A DNA stretch of 64,000 nucleotides, taken from contig CANOCU010000014.1 of NCBI GenBank assembly GCA_947564645.1, positions 1 through 64,000 of the forward strand, read 5' to 3'. Shown here piece after piece: positions 38,074-46,205 of the stretch. A program made the position numbers and the translations under genes. Within the stretch, counting starts at the first letter, position 1. Each line of letters opens with the position of its first letter. The notes beneath the pieces were generated by a model. The model did no database searches. It was not told the DNA's origin and was given only the letters and a program-made list of their open reading frames with translations. The DNA comes from an uncultured Lachnospiraceae bacterium (GTDB lineage: Bacteria > Bacillota > Clostridia > Lachnospirales > Lachnospiraceae).

Positions 38074-39318
38074 CTATTCATTCCGAGCCGCTGCATCCCG
38101 AATCCCCGCTGCCGGTTCCACCGCATGTTCCAGCAGAAACTCCCGCCACGCATCGTAATGTTTCGCATAGAGATGAACGCCGTCAAAGGTCAGTTCCGAT
38201 CTCAGATATCCCTCCTCGTCCGTAAAGACCGGATTGACATCCAGATAAAAAACATCTGTTCCGTTTGCCAGGGATGCGGACGCCGCATTCTTGGCATTGA
38301 TATTAATATTATTAAACTCCGTCTCCATATTATTCTTCTCTCTGCTGACATGGAGATTGGCCATAATATAGATGACCGCTTCCGGCTGCCATGTCCTGAT
38401 CTGCTTAAGTACCTGCCGGTACTGCTCCAGATACATTTCCGTGTTGCCGTATCCCAGTTCATTCATGCCCAGCATGATATAAATCTTACCGTACTGCTTC
38501 TTCTGCAGCACTTCATCCATTCTGACCTTACTGCCGGTCTTCTGGTAGGTTACTTCTTCCTCCAGTATCTTAAAGATCATCATACCGCTGTCACAGTAAA
38601 AGTCGGCCCCCTCCAGTCCGGCATAATCCGATATGCCCAATGTCCTGGAATCTCCCAGAAAAGCGGCATCATCAAAATAACTGATGTTCTCTTTTGTGTA
38701 AGAATAGTCCGTTGTCAATGCAACTTTTCCTGCATCTTTGTAATAGCGGGATTCTATCGGTACAGGCTCATAAAACTCGAAATTTGTGACCCCCGGATGC
38801 ACTTCTGCCGATTCTGCGCCGTTTTCCGGACTGTCATATCCGTCATGCAGTCCGCCGTCATTTTGCAAATCGTCATTTTCGTCCTTGCGTATTCCTGCAT
38901 TTTCCGTTTCCGCTTCGGAAACCTCCTGCCTATTTTCTTCCTCCCGGCTGATGCTGTTGACAGAAACCGATTCTGCCAGCGTCTCCGTTACGCCTGCACT
39001 TTCATCCAGTATGAGTCTGCTGGAATCCGTTTCCACCATTCCCTGTTCTCCCGGTATCCTGGCATATGACTTACAGACAAGCATCTGTGCGTCCCTGGCC
39101 ATAGCTCGGATCCCGATCTCGTCGGAGACAAACATTACTGCCAGAGAAGTCAGGGTGATCAGAATTAAATAGGGGCTGTTATAGATATAAGCCTTCCAGT
39201 CACGCTTTTGTCGCTTCTCCTGCTGTGCTTTTTGCGGTTTATTCTGTTGCTGTATCTGCCGTTTCTGTTGCTGCTCCTGTTCCTTCAGCTTTCTTTGCGG
39301 CTGCTTTTGTTTTTTCAT
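38074..39318 (-). CDS. Membrane-anchored SGNH-fold hydrolase/acetyltransferase partner
   Basis: A 414-residue protein. A Lys/Gln-rich cytoplasmic N-terminus (1-40) precedes one membrane helix (about 45-65), a Ser/Glu-rich linker (about 85-180) and an external SGNH domain from about 210. Catalytic blocks are FLGDSR (Ser), GMNE (Asn) and FDGVHLY (Asp, His). It follows the MBOAT gene by 97 bases. In known two-gene systems the MBOAT carries acetyl across the membrane and the SGNH protein places it on a polysaccharide; that is the most likely job here. The acceptor is not identifiable. Confidence 0.82.
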   Translation of the reverse strand: MKKQKQPQRKLKEQEQQQKRQIQQQNKPQKAQQEKRQKRDWKAYIYNSPYLILITLTSLAVMFVSDEIGIRAMARDAQMLVCKSYARIPGEQGMVETDSSRLILDESAGVTETLAESVSVNSISREEENRQEVSEAETENAGIRKDENDDLQNDGGLHDGYDSPENGAESAEVHPGVTNFEFYEPVPIESRYYKDAGKVALTTDYSYTKENISYFDDAAFLGDSRTLGISDYAGLEGADFYCDSGMMIFKILEEEVTYQKTGSKVRMDEVLQKKQYGKIYIMLGMNELGYGNTEMYLEQYRQVLKQIRTWQPEAVIYIMANLHVSREKNNMETEFNNININAKNAASASLANGTDVFYLDVNPVFTDEEGYLRSELTFDGVHLYAKHYDAWREFLLEHAVEPAAGIRDAAARNE

Positions 39319-39415
39319 TCGCTGTCATTCCTCAACCGAATCATCATTCTTATGTCTCTGATCCTCTATTGTATTTGTCATCACTTTTTCTGACGAAACA
39401 AAATCAGGCTGCCTG

Positions 39416-40846
39416 TCAGAACCTGAAATATAAGAACGGATTATTACTTCCCACCATGATCTCATGTACGGATAGCCAGAACACCCCCGCCAGGATCACT
39501 ACCACAAACCACCGGTCTTTCCACTTATGATACCATCTGATCGGAAAAGGAGTGGCAAATAACGCACATACCGCCAACAGGGGGCCATACTCCTGCAGGT
39601 AACGCAAAAGCTGCGGAATACCAACCATAACACCCGTCTGCTGTATACCGAACAGATTACCCAGATATGCCCCCAGCTGTCTTATATCGGTAATAGCAAA
39701 CACAACCCATGTTATTGGAATGATCGCCAGTGTATACAGCCGGCCAAGTACCCTTGTCTGTTCCAGTCTTCTGCCATAACTGTTCTTTTCGATCGTAAGG
39801 ATCACAAAGAACAGCAGCCCCCACAATACAAAATTCCAGTCAGCGCCATGCCATAATCCGGTAAGCGCCCATACGATAAAGAGATTCCCGATCGTTCTCA
39901 TTCTCCCCTTCCGGCTGCCGCCCAGAGGAAAATAGACATACTCCCGAAACCATCTGCCCAGCGTAATATGCCACCGGCGCCAAAATTCCGAAACGGATCT
40001 GGAGGCATAGGGGCTGTCAAAATTCTGCGGGATCCTGAAACCGAGCATCTTACCAAGGCCCATTGCCATCACGGAATACCCCCAGAAATCAAAATAAATC
40101 TGAAAGGAATAGGCCGCCGCTCCCAGCCATGCCACCGCCGGGTGCAGCTCTCCCGCGCCGGCAGACATGATCGTATTCCACAGCGTACCGATCTGGTTGG
40201 CCAGAAGTACCTTAAATCCCAGTCCCAGCGTAAAAAGCTTAAGACCGTTTTCCAGATTCCGGATGCGAATACGCCGGCTCTTCATCCGGTCTGCCACCTC
40301 ATCAAAGCGGACGATCGGCCCGGCGATCAGCTGCGGGAACATACTTACATAAGCTGCAAATGACACGATTCCCACCGGCTTTGGTATCGTTCCCCGATAA
40401 CAGTCCACTTGATACGACACCATCTGAAAAGTATAGAAGCTTATGCCCAGGGGAAGCGCCAATGCCAACAACGGGACTAACTCCTGTCCCGCCACACGGT
40501 TGATGCTGCCTGCCGCAAAATCCCAGTATTTAAAAACAAACAACATGCTGAAATCAAAGATCAGCGAGAGGATCAGCGCCCTCTTACGCCGCTTTCTCCT
40601 TTTTTGTATACGGTTCTGTACAGGAGCCGCCGGTTCCCAGAACATATATCTGCTCAGACAAAAGTTCACCACGATAGAAAAAATAAACAGCAGAACAAAA
40701 TACGGTTCTCCCACTCCATAAAACACAAGACTACCTACCAACAGTACGATATTACGATATTTGGCAGGAACGATCAGATACAATATCATAAAAACCGGCA
40801 GAAACCGGAATAAAAATTCCACACTGGAAAACAGCATATACAGCAC
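39416..40846 (-). CDS. MBOAT-family O-acyltransferase (AlgI/DltB-like)
   Basis: A 476-residue polytopic protein. The conserved core is FWRRWHITLGRWFREYVYFPLGG followed by ALTGLWHGADWNFVLWGL with the catalytic histidine of membrane-bound O-acyltransferases. Length and motifs match AlgI/PatA-type enzymes, not DltB proper since no dlt genes are near. It probably receives acetyl from acetyl-CoA in the cytosol and hands it to the SGNH partner encoded next. A promoter and an upstream pair of direct repeats precede it. Confidence 0.92.
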   Translation of the reverse strand: MLYMLFSSVEFLFRFLPVFMILYLIVPAKYRNIVLLVGSLVFYGVGEPYFVLLFIFSIVVNFCLSRYMFWEPAAPVQNRIQKRRKRRKRALILSLIFDFSMLFVFKYWDFAAGSINRVAGQELVPLLALALPLGISFYTFQMVSYQVDCYRGTIPKPVGIVSFAAYVSMFPQLIAGPIVRFDEVADRMKSRRIRIRNLENGLKLFTLGLGFKVLLANQIGTLWNTIMSAGAGELHPAVAWLGAAAYSFQIYFDFWGYSVMAMGLGKMLGFRIPQNFDSPYASRSVSEFWRRWHITLGRWFREYVYFPLGGSRKGRMRTIGNLFIVWALTGLWHGADWNFVLWGLLFFVILTIEKNSYGRRLEQTRVLGRLYTLAIIPITWVVFAITDIRQLGAYLGNLFGIQQTGVMVGIPQLLRYLQEYGPLLAVCALFATPFPIRWYHKWKDRWFVVVILAGVFWLSVHEIMVGSNNPFLYFRF

Positions 40847-40878
40847 TCCCTAACCATAATAAAATGCAGTCCTTATCT

Positions 40879-40907
40879 AGTATATTCCACGTAGAATTTT
40901 TTTACAA
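40879..40907 (-). promoter_or_regulatory. Promoter of the MBOAT-SGNH operon
   Basis: Minus strand -35 TTGTAA (40902-40907), 17-base spacer, -10 TATACT (40879-40884), about 30 bases before the MBOAT start. Confidence 0.65.
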
Positions 40908-40937
40908 GGGCGAACCTCTCTCTTTTTCGACATTTTA

Positions 40938-40976
40938 TGCATCATTTTTGCATCAGAATTGCATCATTTTTGCATC
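40938..40976. repeat. Two 17-bp direct repeats upstream of the MBOAT promoter
   Basis: TGCATCATTTTTGCATC occurs identically at 40938-40954 and 40960-40976 (22-bp period), so TGCATC appears four times. It lies 31-69 bases upstream of the -35 and runs up to the rsmF-type stop codon, the usual place for activator binding. Confidence 0.75.
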
Positions 40977-40979
40977 CTG

Positions 40980-42416
40980 TCAGATATACTTTCTAAGTCC
41001 CTTCGGATAATGATTTTTCATCTGACCACCGGCAGCCTTGCCAAATCCCAGGGGATATCCACAGTAAGTCAGCAATGTCCAGCCCTTCTGCGAGCCGACC
41101 TGCAGACTCTCGCCGCGCAGATAGCGAACCGCCTCCTCATGCGACAGTTCCAAAACCTTATCCGTCTCGGCAGCATTCAAAGCAAGCGCCAGGGAATGAG
41201 CAGGCTCCAACCGGTTCTTCTTCTCAGTCGCCAGATTAAGCCCCGGACGAAGCGTCTTGATTCCCTGCAAGGGGATCATCTCATCTGGCACAAGATAAAG
41301 CTGTTCTTTGAACCGCTCCACACGCCCGTTTTGCCCCTGCGGCCAGTTTCTGGCAAGTCCCAGTTCCTCTGCAAGAAACTCCTGCAGGATACCGGTCGGA
41401 TCCTTTTGCTTACCGGCAATCCGGCGACGCTCCCGGACTGCATGTGTCCGCCCATTGTCACGATCCCGCACGGACAATATCCCATCCGGATTTCCCTTCC
41501 TCTTAAGTCTTGCAATATAATGTCCTTCCCCCGGCAGGCGATGAGGCCATAACCGCAGGGTATGTTCTATCCCCGCTGCCGGCTGCGTCGTCCACTCCGC
41601 CCTTCCCGGCGCAAAAGCTGCATCATGAGGTATTTCCTCTATAACAAAGTCTTCCTGTTCCCGTACAAATCTGCTGACCGTTTCCTCATTTTCCTCCGGT
41701 GCAAAAGTACAGGTTGAATAGACCAGCACACCGCCAGGCTTAAGGCATTTGGAAGCTTCTCCAAGGATCATCCGTTGTCTTTCTGCGCACATCCGCACAT
41801 GATCCTCGCTCCACTGTTCCACCGCCGTACCATCCTTGCGGAACATTCCTTCTCCCGAACAGGGAGCATCCACCACGATTCTGTCAAAAAAAGCCGGAAA
41901 AAGCTCTGCCATGCGCTTCGGTTCCTCACTGCAGACCACACAGTTTCTGATTCCCATCCGCTCCACATTCTGAGACAATATCCTTGCCCTGTCAAAGACC
42001 ATTTCATTAGCCACTAACAGCCCGGTACCGTGCATCCGTCCGGCGATCTGTGTACTCTTACCGCCCGGCGCGGCGCACAGATCAAGAATGCGTTCGCCCG
42101 GCTGCGGATCCAGAACTTCCACCACCGCCATTGCAGACGGTTCCTGAATATAGTATACGCCTGCCTCATGGAGCACATCCTTCCCCGGCTGCTCCTCTGC
42201 CCGGTAATAATATCCTTCCCTTGCCCAACGGACTTTCTCCAGGGTGTAGGGCATCTTTGCCATAAACACTTCCTCAGAAGACTTTAAAGGATTCCTGCGC
42301 AGACCATAATAACGATCCTCGTCATAACTTGTCCGAAATGCCTCGTATTCCGCTCCGAGAAGTCTTTGCATCCTCTGGCAGAATGCCTCTGGCAGCTTCC
42401 TTCCGTCTTCCATCAT
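40980..42416 (-). CDS. rRNA (cytosine-C5-)methyltransferase, RsmF/YebU type
   Basis: A 478-residue AdoMet-dependent enzyme of the NOP2/Sun group. The AdoMet loop is ILDLCAAPGGKSTQIA (about 109-124); catalytic cysteines lie in DAPCSGEGMFRKD and YSTCTFAPEENE. The C-terminal half has an RsmF-like extension ending in a PUA-like part (LLTYCGYPLGFGKAAGGQMKNHYPKGLR). Two ATGs at the start differ by one codon. The likely target is a cytosine in 16S rRNA; the exact position is not inferable. It is divergent from the ArsR-type gene. Confidence 0.9.
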   Translation of the reverse strand: MMEDGRKLPEAFCQRMQRLLGAEYEAFRTSYDEDRYYGLRRNPLKSSEEVFMAKMPYTLEKVRWAREGYYYRAEEQPGKDVLHEAGVYYIQEPSAMAVVEVLDPQPGERILDLCAAPGGKSTQIAGRMHGTGLLVANEMVFDRARILSQNVERMGIRNCVVCSEEPKRMAELFPAFFDRIVVDAPCSGEGMFRKDGTAVEQWSEDHVRMCAERQRMILGEASKCLKPGGVLVYSTCTFAPEENEETVSRFVREQEDFVIEEIPHDAAFAPGRAEWTTQPAAGIEHTLRLWPHRLPGEGHYIARLKRKGNPDGILSVRDRDNGRTHAVRERRRIAGKQKDPTGILQEFLAEELGLARNWPQGQNGRVERFKEQLYLVPDEMIPLQGIKTLRPGLNLATEKKNRLEPAHSLALALNAAETDKVLELSHEEAVRYLRGESLQVGSQKGWTLLTYCGYPLGFGKAAGGQMKNHYPKGLRKYI

Positions 42417-42447
42417 CCCATCTTCCCCGCTTTCCCATCATCCACCC

Positions 42448-42483
42448 GTATTTACTGTATTTACTGTATTTACCGTATTTGTC
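42448..42483. repeat. Four 9-bp tandem repeats
   Basis: GTATTTACT, GTATTTACT, GTATTTACC and GTATTTGTC in direct succession, in the leader between the predicted rsmF-type promoter and its coding start. The 304-base gap 42417-42720 otherwise holds only the two divergent promoters. Confidence 0.8.
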
Positions 42484-42524
42484 ATAGAACCTTACCTGAC
42501 AAAAGCGCCTACACCCTTATATTC

Positions 42525-42553
42525 AGTATAACGGATTCCCACATTCCGGACAA
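42525..42553 (-). promoter_or_regulatory. Putative promoter of the rsmF-type gene
   Basis: Minus strand -35 TTGTCC (42548-42553), 17-base spacer, -10 TATACT (42525-42530). Confidence 0.5.
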
Positions 42554-42615
42554 TCCCAAAATATTTCCGTCCACGGCCCTGTATTCTCCCGCCAAAAATA
42601 TAAGCTGCCGATTCA

Positions 42616-42644
42616 TTGACGAGACCATTTTTTACGGCTATAAT
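42616..42644 (+). promoter_or_regulatory. Strong sigma-A promoter of the ArsR-type regulator gene
   Basis: -35 TTGACG (42616-42621), 17-base spacer, perfect -10 TATAAT (42639-42644), giving a leader of about 70 bases. Confidence 0.75.
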
Positions 42645-42720
42645 TTAAACACAGAACAGTCTTTTACTCTATGATTTCTCATAAAATGTGAGATGACTCT
42701 ATTACAGGGAGGGCTTGCCA

Positions 42721-43659
42721 TTGCTACATATTACATCACTCAAAGAAGGCCTTGCTATCTTCAAGGCTCTCGGCTCAGATGTCAGGATCGAAATACTCAA
42801 CATTCTGCTGGATAATAATAATATGAGTATGAATGAGCTAGCTTCCAGGCTTAACATCACCAACGGCGCACTGACAAGCCATATCAAGAAATTGGAAAGC
42901 TGCGGCCTGATCACGACCTCCAGCGAATCGGCGGGACACGGCAACCAGAAGATCTGTTCTGTCCATCTGGATAAAATTTTGATCGATCTGGAGAAACAGG
43001 AAGACTTTCAGAACATTTACAGCATAGATCTGAAAGTCGGACATTATTCCAACTACCAGGTCTGTCCAACCTGCGGCCTTGCCTCCGGCAATGCGCTGAT
43101 CGGCGAAGTCGATGACCCTCGTTATTTTGATCATCCGGAACGATATACTGCCGATATTCTCTGGTTTTCCAAGGGGTTTGTGGAATACAACATTCCTAAT
43201 CTCATTCCCGGCTTCCAGAGGATCACCCAGCTTACTCTCTCGGCAGAACTATGTTCTGAAGCTCCCGGCTTTAACAACGTGTGGCCCTCTGATATTTTTT
43301 TCTATATCAATGATGTATTTGTCGGCAGCTGGCTCTCTCCCGGTGACTTCGGTGATTCCCGCGGACTGTTTACACCGGACTGGTGGGTCTCCAACTGGAA
43401 CCAGTACGGTATGCTGAAATTACTGGATATCAACAAGTCAGGCACCTATATCGACGGACTGCAGATCTCCGACGTGACCATTGACAATCTGCATCTGGAT
43501 TACCGCAGCAACATTCGATTCCGCATGGCTGTCGAGGAAGGCGCTGCCCATGTGGGCGGCCTGACCATCTTCGGCAAGACCTTCGGCAATTACAGGCAGG
43601 ACATCAAAGTCAGTCTTCACTATGCACCGATGGAGAACACACAGGTTCCTACTCGTTGA
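42721..43659 (+). CDS. ArsR-type winged-helix regulator with large C-terminal domain
   Basis: A 312-residue protein. The N-terminal 80 residues form a winged helix (IFKALGSDVRIEILNILLD, MSMNELASRLNITNGALTSHIKKLE). The remaining ~230 residues include a CPTCG knuckle and a beta-rich, aromatic-rich part (DIFFYINDVFVGSWLSPGDFG) that looks like a carbohydrate- or small-ligand-binding sandwich and is far larger than in ordinary ArsR sensors. Start taken as TTG 42721, seven bases after AGGGAGGG; the TTG at 42715 is too close. The last 11 bases overlap the end of the convergent alarmone synthetase gene. Confidence 0.78.
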   Translation: MLHITSLKEGLAIFKALGSDVRIEILNILLDNNNMSMNELASRLNITNGALTSHIKKLESCGLITTSSESAGHGNQKICSVHLDKILIDLEKQEDFQNIYSIDLKVGHYSNYQVCPTCGLASGNALIGEVDDPRYFDHPERYTADILWFSKGFVEYNIPNLIPGFQRITQLTLSAELCSEAPGFNNVWPSDIFFYINDVFVGSWLSPGDFGDSRGLFTPDWWVSNWNQYGMLKLLDINKSGTYIDGLQISDVTIDNLHLDYRSNIRFRMAVEEGAAHVGGLTIFGKTFGNYRQDIKVSLHYAPMENTQVPTR

Positions 43660-44437
43660 TCGCGATATCGATCCTGCTCAGCTTCTCTAACAGGATTTCC
43701 TCTTTCGTCGGAATATCCTCGGACATCTCGATCTGTTGGCGCACCTGCCACATTTGTTTGTCCACGGATGCGATCTGCTCCGCGCACTCACTTAACTGCC
43801 GCACGATCTCCTGTTGGTTTGGCACCTCCTGCTTATACTTAAGCTGATGCTCTAAACTCGCCCAGAAATCCATGGCGATCGTTCGAATCTGCACCTCTAC
43901 CGCCATATTCTTCGTTCTGTCCGAGAAAAAGACCGGTACGCTGACGATCATATGATAGCTGCGGTAACCGTTAGGCTTAGGATTCCTGATGTAGTCTTTC
44001 TCCTTGAGCACCGTGATATCATCCTGCTTCGCCAGTGCTTTGGCCAGCATATAAATGTCATCCACATAAGAGCATACCACCCGGATCCCGGCCACATCGA
44101 ACAGGTACTTCTCCACATTCTCCAACGTAAAGCTAAGCTCCTTGCTGTCCAGCTTACGCATAATGCTTGTACTGCTCTTTAAACGGGAATTGATGGAGGT
44201 GATCGGATTACGCTGATAGCGCACATTAAATTCCGAATTCAGAACATCAAATTTCGTGCGCACCTCCTTGATGGCACAACTGTAGCGCATACGCATTTCC
44301 TTATAATCAACTACCGTGTCCACCATCTGCCGCCGTCTCTCATAGATCGACTGATCCACCTGGGGAAATACCATCATCGTCGTATCGTCAGACTCCGTAT
44401 TCATTTCATCTAATGGAAAAAAGGGATTTGCCGTCAT
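43649..44437 (-). CDS. Small alarmone synthetase, (p)ppGpp synthetase domain
   Basis: A 262-residue single-domain RelA/SpoT synthetase without the HD hydrolase or the TGS/ACT parts. Catalytic region: SRLKSSTSIMRKL, VEKYLFDVAGIRVVCSYVDDIY (acidic residues), RNPKPNGYRSYHMIV, VEVQIRTIAMDFWASLEH. A C-terminal coiled helix (about 205-262) suggests oligomerisation. It resembles RelQ/YjbM more than RelP, at low certainty. GGAGG lies 11 bases before the ATG. Its 3' end overlaps the convergent regulator gene by 11 bases. Confidence 0.88.
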   Translation of the reverse strand: MTANPFFPLDEMNTESDDTTMMVFPQVDQSIYERRRQMVDTVVDYKEMRMRYSCAIKEVRTKFDVLNSEFNVRYQRNPITSINSRLKSSTSIMRKLDSKELSFTLENVEKYLFDVAGIRVVCSYVDDIYMLAKALAKQDDITVLKEKDYIRNPKPNGYRSYHMIVSVPVFFSDRTKNMAVEVQIRTIAMDFWASLEHQLKYKQEVPNQQEIVRQLSECAEQIASVDKQMWQVRQQIEMSEDIPTKEEILLEKLSRIDIAINE

Positions 44438-44614
44438 TTACTCTTTATCCTCCGTTTAAAACTATATAGCATCAAAAAACAACAACTTCTGTCTGTTATA
44501 ACAACACACGATTCAAAAAAGCCACCGCCTTTTTGCCTCCTTTGTTACTATAACGCAGAAGCTGTCTGAAAACAATAAACGGAATGTTAAAATTGTATTA
44601 AGAGATAACGTAAA

Positions 44615-45316
44615 TTAAAATTTCTCTTTGCCCAATGTACTGTACTGCCCGTTCTTATCATAGGAATCCAGCAGATAATGATTCTCCGCCTGCATGGACA
44701 GCACTTCCTCTCTGCTGACCAGACGTGTGCCCTGCCGTTTCTTTTGCGGCTGTGCGCTGCGTCCCTGTCTTTGGGGAGACTCTGCCTTCTTGCGCTGTTT
44801 CAGATAAATATCCCGCAATCTGCCGATGATCTCTCGCATCCGGCTCCCGGCTCTGTGCAGCGTCTGTCCCACCGCAAACGAATGTGCAGCGCCCTGCGCT
44901 GCATCCGGAGAGACCGTCCAGGATACAGCAGCCTGTACAACGGCATCCTGCGCTGCAATAGCTGCCGCATCCTGCATTATACCCGTAGCCTGCCGCCCGG
45001 ACTGATGCGTTGAAAGGGTCAGGCCATCCCTGTCATCTGCCGCCTGCTTAAGCCCGTCGTAAGCCATGCCGTCTGATCCCAGGCCGCCGCTTCTCCATCT
45101 GCCGTTCTTTGGACGGTCTGCAAGTCCCAATCCGATCCCTTCCTGCTGCGAGGCTCTCTCACCGGCTGTTCCTGCGCCTTTTGCCTGCTCTCTCAGTTCG
45201 AACCCGTCGCTCACGCTTCTTCTCGTTCCCGGATGCAGATGAGAAGTCGGCCACCTGAGCACATGATAATCTATGAACTGCTCCTTCTGTGTCCATTCCA
45301 AACGGTTCAATGCCAT
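44615..45316 (-). CDS. Hypothetical protein, possibly motility-cluster member
   Basis: A 233-residue, low-complexity, basic protein, rich in Ala, Gly, Gln and Arg. Only the C-terminal part (RDIYLKQRKKAESPQRQGR, then LVSREEVLSMQAENHYLLDS) looks structured. An AAGGAAAC site precedes the ATG by about eight bases and the gene begins 27 bases after the FliD-like gene, so expression seems real. I recognise no domain. Confidence 0.5.
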   Translation of the reverse strand: MALNRLEWTQKEQFIDYHVLRWPTSHLHPGTRRSVSDGFELREQAKGAGTAGERASQQEGIGLGLADRPKNGRWRSGGLGSDGMAYDGLKQAADDRDGLTLSTHQSGRQATGIMQDAAAIAAQDAVVQAAVSWTVSPDAAQGAAHSFAVGQTLHRAGSRMREIIGRLRDIYLKQRKKAESPQRQGRSAQPQKKRQGTRLVSREEVLSMQAENHYLLDSYDKNGQYSTLGKEKF

Positions 45317-45343
45317 CCCATGTTTCCTTCTTTATCACACTTT

Positions 45344-46048
45344 TCAACCAAAAAAGTTAAAATAATTTCCGCTGTTCCCATAATTATTGAACAGCTTGCT
45401 ATAACTGCTGCTTGCCTGGGCCTCCATGCTGCGCTCTGCGGTAGTCTCCACGGAATCCGCCCATAATGTAACCCTGCTCGCAAAGCCGCTTCTGCCGCCC
45501 CACACCTTTTCCAGTGTTGCCAGATCTGCAGCCGCCAGTTTCTCGTCATCTACTACAAGCGTTCCGTCTGTCTTTCTGGTCACGCCGCAGGAAGCAAGCT
45601 CGGAACTGTTCATGCCGGTAATGCTGTTTAACTGCGACAAGTAGTTATTGTCTGTCCTCGTACCGGACTCCTTCAGGTTAGCCAGCATACTGTTATACTG
45701 TCCCACCATCCCCTTGATATTTGCCACGATCTCCGCATTGCTTCCGTTCTCCTTCGCCTTGGCAAAAAGAGATGTCTTGCCCTGATCCGCAAGTCTGCCG
45801 CCATATTCGCAAACCTGCCCTGCATGATACTTCATATTGTAATATAATTTCTGCTTATCAGCAGTTCCCTGTACCGTATTGGAAAAGATATTGTTTTTCC
45901 GCTGCAGTCCGCTAAGCAGCTGAGCGCTCCGGTTCAGTCTCCTGCCCTTGCTGCTCCGGCTTAAGGCGCTCTGTAACAGAGAATAGCTGCCGCCGGTCCT
46001 GTTTCGTCCACTCAAAAGAGCGCTGGAATAATTTCTTGGAATTCTCAT
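45344..46048 (-). CDS. FliD-C-terminus-like protein of unknown function
   Basis: A 234-residue protein starting at ATG 46048 (MRIPRNYSSALLSG) with AGAAGGGAG seven bases upstream. The second half follows the FliD C-terminal pattern: YNSMLANLKESGTRTDNNYL, then a segment in the style of 'gIt-x-DGtL-x-vDe-x-kL' (SCGVTRKTDGTLVVDDEKL), then FASRVTLWADSVETTAERSM. It lacks the length and N-terminal half of a true cap protein (about 450 or more residues). No signal peptide. It may be a truncated or specialised FliD relative. A weak TTCACT-18-TATACT promoter is upstream. Confidence 0.6.
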   Translation of the reverse strand: MRIPRNYSSALLSGRNRTGGSYSLLQSALSRSSKGRRLNRSAQLLSGLQRKNNIFSNTVQGTADKQKLYYNMKYHAGQVCEYGGRLADQGKTSLFAKAKENGSNAEIVANIKGMVGQYNSMLANLKESGTRTDNNYLSQLNSITGMNSSELASCGVTRKTDGTLVVDDEKLAAADLATLEKVWGGRSGFASRVTLWADSVETTAERSMEAQASSSYSKLFNNYGNSGNYFNFFG

Positions 46049-46165
46049 AGGTCGTCTCCCTTCTGTCTGCACATTGTAAAGAACTACCGATCCCTTACAC
46101 TAAGTATATCGTTCACAGTTTTGTAAAGTGAAGACAATTGTAACCAACCATACTGTTTTTCGTCA

Positions 46166-46189
46166 CGAGATTTGCCTGCGGCAAACTCG
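46166..46189. terminator. Hairpin after the GHKL kinase gene
   Basis: Stem CGAG-(A)-TTTGCC / GGCAAACTCG with a three-base loop and one bulge, about 17 bases past the kinase stop. No clean U-run follows on the minus strand, so termination is only possible. Confidence 0.4.
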
Positions 46190-46205
46190 AATAAGTGAAG
46201 TTTTC

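Noticed and set aside
37513-39069. 518-codon plus-strand frame across the pseudouridine synthase and SGNH genes
   Set aside because: Antisense to two well-supported genes; no ribosome binding site or recognisable motif.
44515-44540. AAAAAG / CTTTTT hairpin as terminator between the alarmone synthetase gene and the 44615 gene
   Set aside because: The stem is only six A-U-rich pairs; too weak to list as a feature, although termination in this gap is likely.
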